Assembly (NCBI RefSeq): GCF_032884065.1
Contig: NC_088866.1
Span: forward strand, 34,862,115 to 34,926,114
DNA length: 64,000 bases
Direction of reading: 5' to 3'
Source: Artemia franciscana
Lineage: Eukaryota; Arthropoda; Branchiopoda; Anostraca; Artemiidae
The position numbers and the translations under genes were made by a program. The notes beneath the pieces are model-generated. The model searched no databases, was not told where the DNA came from, and saw only the letters and a program-made list of their open reading frames with translations. This document shows positions 58,180 to 64,000 of the stretch, piece after piece; within the stretch, counting starts at the first letter, position 1, and each line of letters starts with the position of its first letter.

Positions 58180-59052
58180 ATGGATGGTGACATTGAGAAG
58201 TTCCAAAGTTTTGGTGATGTTAATGCACCAGATGGTAATGTAATCTTAGAAAAGGGTGATGATAGGTTTGGAAGTGTTTTTATTAGTCCACCATTTTCAG
58301 ACTCAGAAAAATTTAGTGATTATCCTAACTTTTCACCTGATGGTGACACAGAAAAAGAATCTTATTTAAACTTCGAAAGTGACACTGATAAAAACCTCAA
58401 AGAAATTGGTGAGGTAACTAGTGATATAAAAGATTCAAAAGAAAGTGCTTCATATAATTCTGTGGCAGAAGTAATCACCAAGCCTGTTGAGATTTATAAT
58501 GAAAAATCTAAGGATGGAATTGAAGAAGTGGGAAATGAAACTTTGCTGAATATAGTTAAGGAAGAAAGAGAAGAAGAGAGCTCTACTGAAATCATAAAAA
58601 AACAGGAAGAAGAGAGAAAGTTGAATTTCAATTTGTTTGAAAATTCTATGGAAATTGAAAATGTCAAAAAAGAGAAAGAAGAAAAAATTAATTTGGCAGT
58701 CACAGAGCAAAACCAGCTGAAAAAGAAAGAAGAAAGAGCACACAAAGACAAAAGAAGTAGTCATGATAAAAGACATAGCTCACATAAGTCAAGACATGAA
58801 TGCAGAAGATGCTATGAAAGATCAAAAATAAGACGTGCCAATGTTGGGGTTCAATGCAGAATTGATAAATCTGTAAAAACCGATCGAGGTGCTTCTCATA
58901 AGGACATGGACATGAGGAAGTTGAAATATAAACAGTATATGCATATTGAAGTGTACCCAAATGGAGGAGCTTCTGTTGTGCATATGTATCAACATGAAAT
59001 TGCTCACTTAAGTGAAAAGGAGACTGAAGAACTAGCAAAAGAATTTTTTCAG
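58180..59052 (+). CDS. RSBN1 / DPY-21 (KDM9) family protein, first coding exon
   Basis: 291 codons from ATG 58180, which follows the acceptor at 58172 by seven bases, to the consensus donor CAG|GTAAGC (phase 0). The protein is Glu/Lys/Ser-rich and probably disordered to about residue 195, then has a basic KDKRSSHDKRHSSHKSRH stretch, NVGVQC at 221, and the family's conserved block YMHIEVYPNGGASVVHMYQ...EEFF-like end from residue 253. That block is very close to the start of the conserved domain in vertebrate RSBN1, whose family includes the JmjC-type H4K20me2 demethylase DPY-21. The catalytic part lies in later exons outside this window, so activity cannot be judged here. The gene is 3' partial. 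Confidence 0.9.
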
Positions 59053-59378
59053 GTAAGCTTGAAAATGTTATCCATGAATTCTTAGATTTAAGAAACATGG
59101 AAAATCTGACAAAGTAAGTAAATAAGTAATTTGATTAACAATGCTTCTTGACTACTATAGTCCTTGCATTGACCCTGCTGCGTATTTGTAAAATACAAAA
59201 GTTTGTATTGAATCATTATCATAGTATAATCTGTTTTGATTAACATTCTCCTTCAGCCACTAACAAAATTAGGATTTTTTACAATGAAGGGAGGGGGTAT
59301 AATTTAAAGAGTGACAAATTAGGTATAAACTTTCAAGAGTATGTAGTTGAAATTATGAAAATGTTTGGACTTTTTTTT
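59053..59378 (+). other. Start of RSBN1-type intron
   Basis: Non-coding, AT-rich; begins at the donor GTAAGC. Confidence 0.6.
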
Positions 59379-62300
59379 ATGGCACTTGGTATTAACCAAG
59401 TGACATATATCAATTGCAAATTCTGTCTGGCGGTCTGTTGGTCCCAGTTTTGCTACTTTAGGAACTTCCAGGTAAGCTAGGACGATGAAATTTGGCAAGC
59501 GTATCAGGGACCAGAGCAGATTAAATTAGAAATAGTCGTTTTCCTGATTTGACCATCTGGGGGGGGGGAATGGGGGGCTGGTTAATTTGGAAAACATAGA
59601 AAAAATGAAGTATTTTTAGCATATGAGCGGATGATGGGATCTTAATGAAATTTAATGTTTGGAATGATATTGCGTCCCAGAGCTCTTATTTTAAATCCCG
59701 ACCGGATCTGATGACATTGGGGGGAGTTGGAGGGGGGAAACCTAAAATCTTGGAAAACACTAAGAGTGGAGGGATTGGGATGAAACTTGATGGGAAAAAT
59801 AAGCACAAGTCCCAGATACATGATTGACATAATCGGAACGGATCCGCTCTCTTTGGGGTAGCTAGGGGGGGGGGGGTAATTCTGAAAAATTAGAAAAAAT
59901 GAGGTATTTTTAACTTATGAGCAGGTGATTGGATCTCAATGAAATTTGATGTTTTGAAGGATATCGTGTCTTAGAGCTCTTATTTTAAATCCTGACCGGA
60001 TCTGGTGACATTGGGGTTGGGGGTTGGGAAGGGGAAACCTAAAACTAGGAAAACACTTAGAGTGGAGGGATTGGGATGAAACTTGGTGGGAAAAATAAAC
60101 ACAAGTCCTAGATACATGATTGACATAAACGGAACGGATCCGCTCTCTTTGGGGTAGTTGGGGGGGGGTGTTATTTCTGAAAAATTAGAAAAAATGAGGT
60201 ATTTTTAACTTACAAACGGGTTATCGGATCTCAATTAAATTTGATATTTAGAAGGATATCGTGTTTCAGAGCTCTTATTTTAAATCCCGACCGGATCTGG
60301 TGACATTGGGGGGGGGGAGTTGGGAGGGGGGAACCTAAAACTTGGAAAACACTTAGAGTGGAGGGATTGGGATGAAACTTGGTGGGAAAGATAAGCACAA
60401 GTCCTAGATACATGATTGACATAACTGGAACGGATCCGCTCTCTTTGGGGTAGTTGGGGGAGGGGATAATTCTGAATAATTAGAAAGAATGAGGTATTTT
60501 TAACTTACAAACGGGTGATTGGATCTCAATGAAATTTGATATTTAGAAGGATATCGTGTCTCAAAGCTCTTATTTTAAATCCTGACCGGATCTGGTGACA
60601 TTGGGGGAAGTTTTGGGTGGGGGAATCTAAAATCATGGAAAACGCTTAGAATGGAGGGATTGGGATGAAACTTGTTAGGAAAAATAAGCAGAAGTCTTAC
60701 ATACATGATTTAAATAATTGGAACAGATCCGCTCTATTGGGGGGGGGGCTAATTCTGAAAAATACGAAAAAATTACGTATTTTTAACTTACAAAGGAGTG
60801 ATCAGATCTTCATGAAACTTCATATTTAGAAGATACTCGTAACTCAGATCTCTTATTTTAAATCTCAACCGGATCACGCGTAATAGGGGGGGGGGGGTAG
60901 TTGGGGGGATTGGAAATCTGTCTAAGATACGTGACTGACATAACCGGACCGGATCTGCTCTCTTCGGGGGAATTGGGGGGGGGGGTAATTTTGAAAATTG
61001 AGTTATTTGTAACTTACGAAACGTTGACCAGATCTTAATGAAATTTGATATTTAGAAGGATCTTGTGCTTTAAGGTTCTAATTTTAAATTCCGACCAGAT
61101 CCTGTGACATTGGGGGGAGTTGGAGGGGAAAACCTAAAATCTTGGAAAACACTTAGGGTGGAGGGATTGGGATGAAACTTGATGGGAAAAATAAGCACAA
61201 GTCCCAGATACATGATTAACATAATCGGAACAGATCCGCTCTCTTTGGGGTAGCTAGGGGGGGGGGGTAATTCTGAAAAATTAGAAAAAATGAGGTATTT
61301 TTAACTTACGAACAGGTGATTGGATCTCAATGAAATTTGATGTTTAGAAGGATATCGTGTTTTAGACCTCTTATTTTAAATCCCGACCGGATCTGGTGAC
61401 ATTGGGGGGGGGGGGGATTTGGGAAGGGGAAACCTAAAACTTGGAAAACACTTAGAGTGGAGGGATTGGGATCAAACTTGGTGGGAAAAATAAAAACAAG
61501 TCCTAGATACATGTGACATAAACGGAACGTAACCGCTCTCTTTCGGGTAGTTGGGGGGTTATTTCTTAAAAATTAGACAAAATGAGATATTTTTAACTTA
61601 CAAACGGGTGATCGGATCTCAATTAAATTTGATATTTAGAAGGATATCGTGTCTCAGAGCTCTTATTTTAAATCCCGACTGGATCTGGTGACATTGGGGG
61701 GGGGGGAGTTGGGAGGGGGGAACCTAAAACTTGGAAAACACTTAGAGTAGAGGGATCAGGATGAAACTTGGTGGGAAAGATAAGCAAAAGTCTTAGATAC
61801 ATGATTGACATAACCGGAACGGATCCGCTCTCTTTGGGGTAGTTGGGGGAGGGGTTAATTCTGAAAAATTAGAAAAAATGAGGTATTTTAACTTACGAAC
61901 GGGTGATTGGATCTCAATGAAATTTGATATTTAGAAGGATGTCGTGTCTCAAAGCTCTTATTTTAAATCCTGACCAGATCTGGTGACATTGGGGGAAGTT
62001 TTGGGTGGGGGAACTTAAAATCATGGAAAACGCTTCGATTGGAGGGATCGGGATGAAACTTGTTGGGAAAAATAAGTAGAAGTCTTACATACGTGATTTA
62101 AATAATTGGAACGGATCCGCTCTATTGGGGGGGGGGGCTAATTCTGAAAAATAAGAAAAAATTACGTATTTTTAACTTACGAAAGAGTGATCAGATCTTC
62201 ATGAAACTTCATATTTAGAAGATACTCGTAACTCAGATCTCTTATTTTAAATCTCAACCGGATCAAGCGTAATTGGGGGGGGGGCAGTTGGGGGGATTGG

Positions 62301-63173
62301 AAATCTGTCTAAGATACGTGACTGACATAACCGGACCGGATCTGCTCTCTTTGGAGGAATTGGGGGGGGGGTAATTTTGAAAATTGAGTTATTTGTAACT
62401 TATGAAACGTTGACCAGATCTTAATGAAATTTGATATTTAGAAGGATCTTGTGCTTTAAAGTTCTAATTTTAAATTCCGACCAGATTTTGTGACATTGGG
62501 GGGAGTTGGAGGGGGAAACCGGAATTCTTGGAAAACGTGAAAATTGGGGTATTTTTATCTTATGAATAGATGATTGGATCTTAATGAAATTTAATTTTTA
62601 GAAGGAATCCATGTCGCAGAGCTCTTATTTCAAATCTCGACCAGATCTTTTGACATTGCGTGGAGGTGGAGGGGGAAATCTTGGAGAAACACTTGGAGTG
62701 GAGGAATCGGGATGAAGCTTGGTGGATAGAATAAACAAATGTCCTTGATATGTGATTGACAGAATCGTACTGGATTCGGTCTCTTTGGAGTAGTTGGGGG
62801 GAGGGGTTCAGTGATTTGGTGAGTTTGGTGCTTCTTCACGTGCTAGGACGATGAAAATTGGTAGGCGTGTCAGGGAGCTGCACAATTTGACTTGATAAAG
62901 TCGTTTTCCCAGATTCGACCATCTGGGGGGCTAAAGGGAGAGGAAAAAATAGAAAAATTAGGTATTTGTAACTTACGAGTGGGTGATCGGATCTTAATGA
63001 ATTTTGATATTTAGAAGGACATCGTGACTCAGAGCTCTTATTTTAAATCCTGACCGGTATTAAGCCTCTTATTTTCCTTTTTAAATCAATCTATTGATTC
63101 ATAGAATTTTGTTAGAGCTCATACCATATGATCTCTTGGCTCTTAGCTCTTCTCTTCTCGTCACAAGTGCCAT
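59379..63173 (+). mobile_element. Satellite-bearing element, 3.8 kb, complete-looking
   Basis: Left end ATGGCACTTG (59379-59388) and right end CAAGTGCCAT (63164-63173) are exact reverse complements; the left end continues into a short hairpin, CACTTGGTATTAACCAAGTG. Between them are about twelve monomers of 223-296 bp with long G runs and a conserved word CTCTTATTTTAAATCC. Anchors at 59977, 60272, 60567, 60850 and 61076 repeat at 61368, 61660, 61955, 62239 and 62462, giving a higher-order period of 1386-1391 bp. No transposase is encoded. It sits inside the intron after the RSBN1-type exon. A diverged, interrupted relative is at 31581-34210. Confidence 0.8.
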
Positions 63174-64000
63174 ATGAGCTCTTAGCTCTTGTTTTTCAAA
63201 GAAGATTGGGTATGGATTCAATTGGGTATCATTGATTGGTTGTTTGAATATTATATCTCTTGTGTCATTTATATCAATGCAAGGGATAATTAAGTCTAAA
63301 GCCCCCTCTCTTTCATGGAAAAATATCCTGTTTTGCTTTGTAGCTTAAACTTTTTAATCTACAACATCCATATAGTCACCAACTAGTAAAAGAAGTAGCC
63401 TATTAAAAAAAAAATTATATACTTTGCAGCATGTTTCTCTTATTTTTCATAAATACTAGGAGATTTTAGGGAGAAAGCACAAATTATACTTTTTTTTACT
63501 CTTTTGAAATACATATTCTATCAAAATTATTGTGATCCAGTACAGGTACTATTCATCAGTCAGTTTAATGTGTCAGTTTAATTTGTCAGTTAATCACAGA
63601 AACTGTGATTTATATGAAAGCAAATATTTTGATATCCAACAACCCTTAAAAGAAGGGAGGAAAAGGTAAGTATATGTTCTTAGTAGGAATAGGATCAGAA
63701 GAATCTTTTTGGAGGTAGCATAGAATTTAAATTTGGGGGTTGGGGTCAAATACAAAAGGAAATCTTATTTTATTTCAAAAATCTTTTGAAAACTTCAAAG
63801 GAAATTTTATGAGATTTTATAAATGCAGCCATTTGACAAAAATCTGGAATTTAACTGATGAACTAAATGCATTTGATGGAATAGTTCTAGAAGCTGAAGC
63901 CAGCTTATCATTCTTAAGACTGCTACCTGAAAATGAAAGCCTTTATGTATTATAACATGACTGTTGCATGCATGTTTTATAGATTAGAAAACTAAACTAT
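63174..64000 (+). other. Intron sequence, no exon recognised
   Basis: No match to the next conserved RSBN1 segment is seen. An open frame at 63740-63955 has no family features. Confidence 0.5.

Noticed and set aside
59642-61512. Repeated minus-strand frames of about 60 codons of near-identical sequence
   Set aside because: They recur because of the satellite monomers, lack conserved starts and are broken by variable G runs; not genes.
59379-63173. Regular spacing considered as a CRISPR array
   Set aside because: Units are about 290 bp, diverge along their whole length, and lack the short repeat/unique spacer pattern.
63740-63955. Possible further RSBN1-type exon
   Set aside because: The predicted residues do not resemble the segment that follows the conserved block in this family, and splice signals do not fit.

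Overview
This is a window of an AT-rich invertebrate nuclear genome. Evidence for this is spliceosomal introns of 5-6 kb, host coding confined to a few exons, and a heavy load of transposable elements (non-LTR retrotransposons, a Helitron, a hAT transposon, Penelope-like remnants, foldback elements and satellite-bearing elements). The host protein fragments and the element mix fit an arthropod, tentatively a branchiopod crustacean such as a brine shrimp; the species call is from general resemblance only.

Two host genes are recognisable, both on the + strand. The first is a GATAD1 homologue. Its four coding exons (22191-22745, 28461-28520, 34505-34691, 40166-40902) join with matching phases into a 512-residue protein. 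It has an N-terminal GATA-type zinc finger and the conserved block of GATAD1, a reader subunit of an H3K4me3-linked histone demethylase/deacetylase complex. The second is the first coding exon (58180-59052) of an RSBN1/DPY-21 (KDM9) family gene, a JmjC-type H4K20 demethylase family, whose catalytic part lies beyond the window. Both act in chromatin, but nothing here shows a functional link.

Region by region. 1-9.5 kb: a foldback element, a decayed minus-strand LINE, a complete hAT element with an 8-bp target duplication (3571-6289), more foldback repeats, and a LINE 3' fragment. 10.8-20.4 kb: a CR1-like LINE with a PHD-like ORF1 and an endonuclease/reverse transcriptase ORF2, whose AT-rich tail is split by a 5.47-kb Helitron (14964-20432). 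The Helitron encodes a Rep-helicase and carries an inverted internal duplication and a second, nested Helitron end. 22-41 kb: the GATAD1 gene; its introns hold two copies of a hairpin-ended family (26085-27766, 29787-31403), a satellite-bearing element interrupted by a rearranged copy of that family, and a Penelope-type inverted terminus. 41-58 kb: a further hairpin-family copy, a 3 x 141-bp tandem repeat, LINE fragments, a Penelope-like fragment with a GIY-YIG-type C-terminus between 425-bp inverted arms, and a second LINE ORF2 copy. 58-64 kb: the RSBN1-type exon followed by an intron filled by a 3.8-kb satellite element with a five-monomer higher-order period of about 1.39 kb.

I found no convincing evidence for a wholly new biological system. 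The most unusual structures are the satellite-bearing element with higher-order repeats, the chimeric double-ended Helitron, the hairpin-ended family with subterminal inverted repeats, and a shared FADN (instead of FADD) reverse-transcriptase box in two diverged LINE copies.
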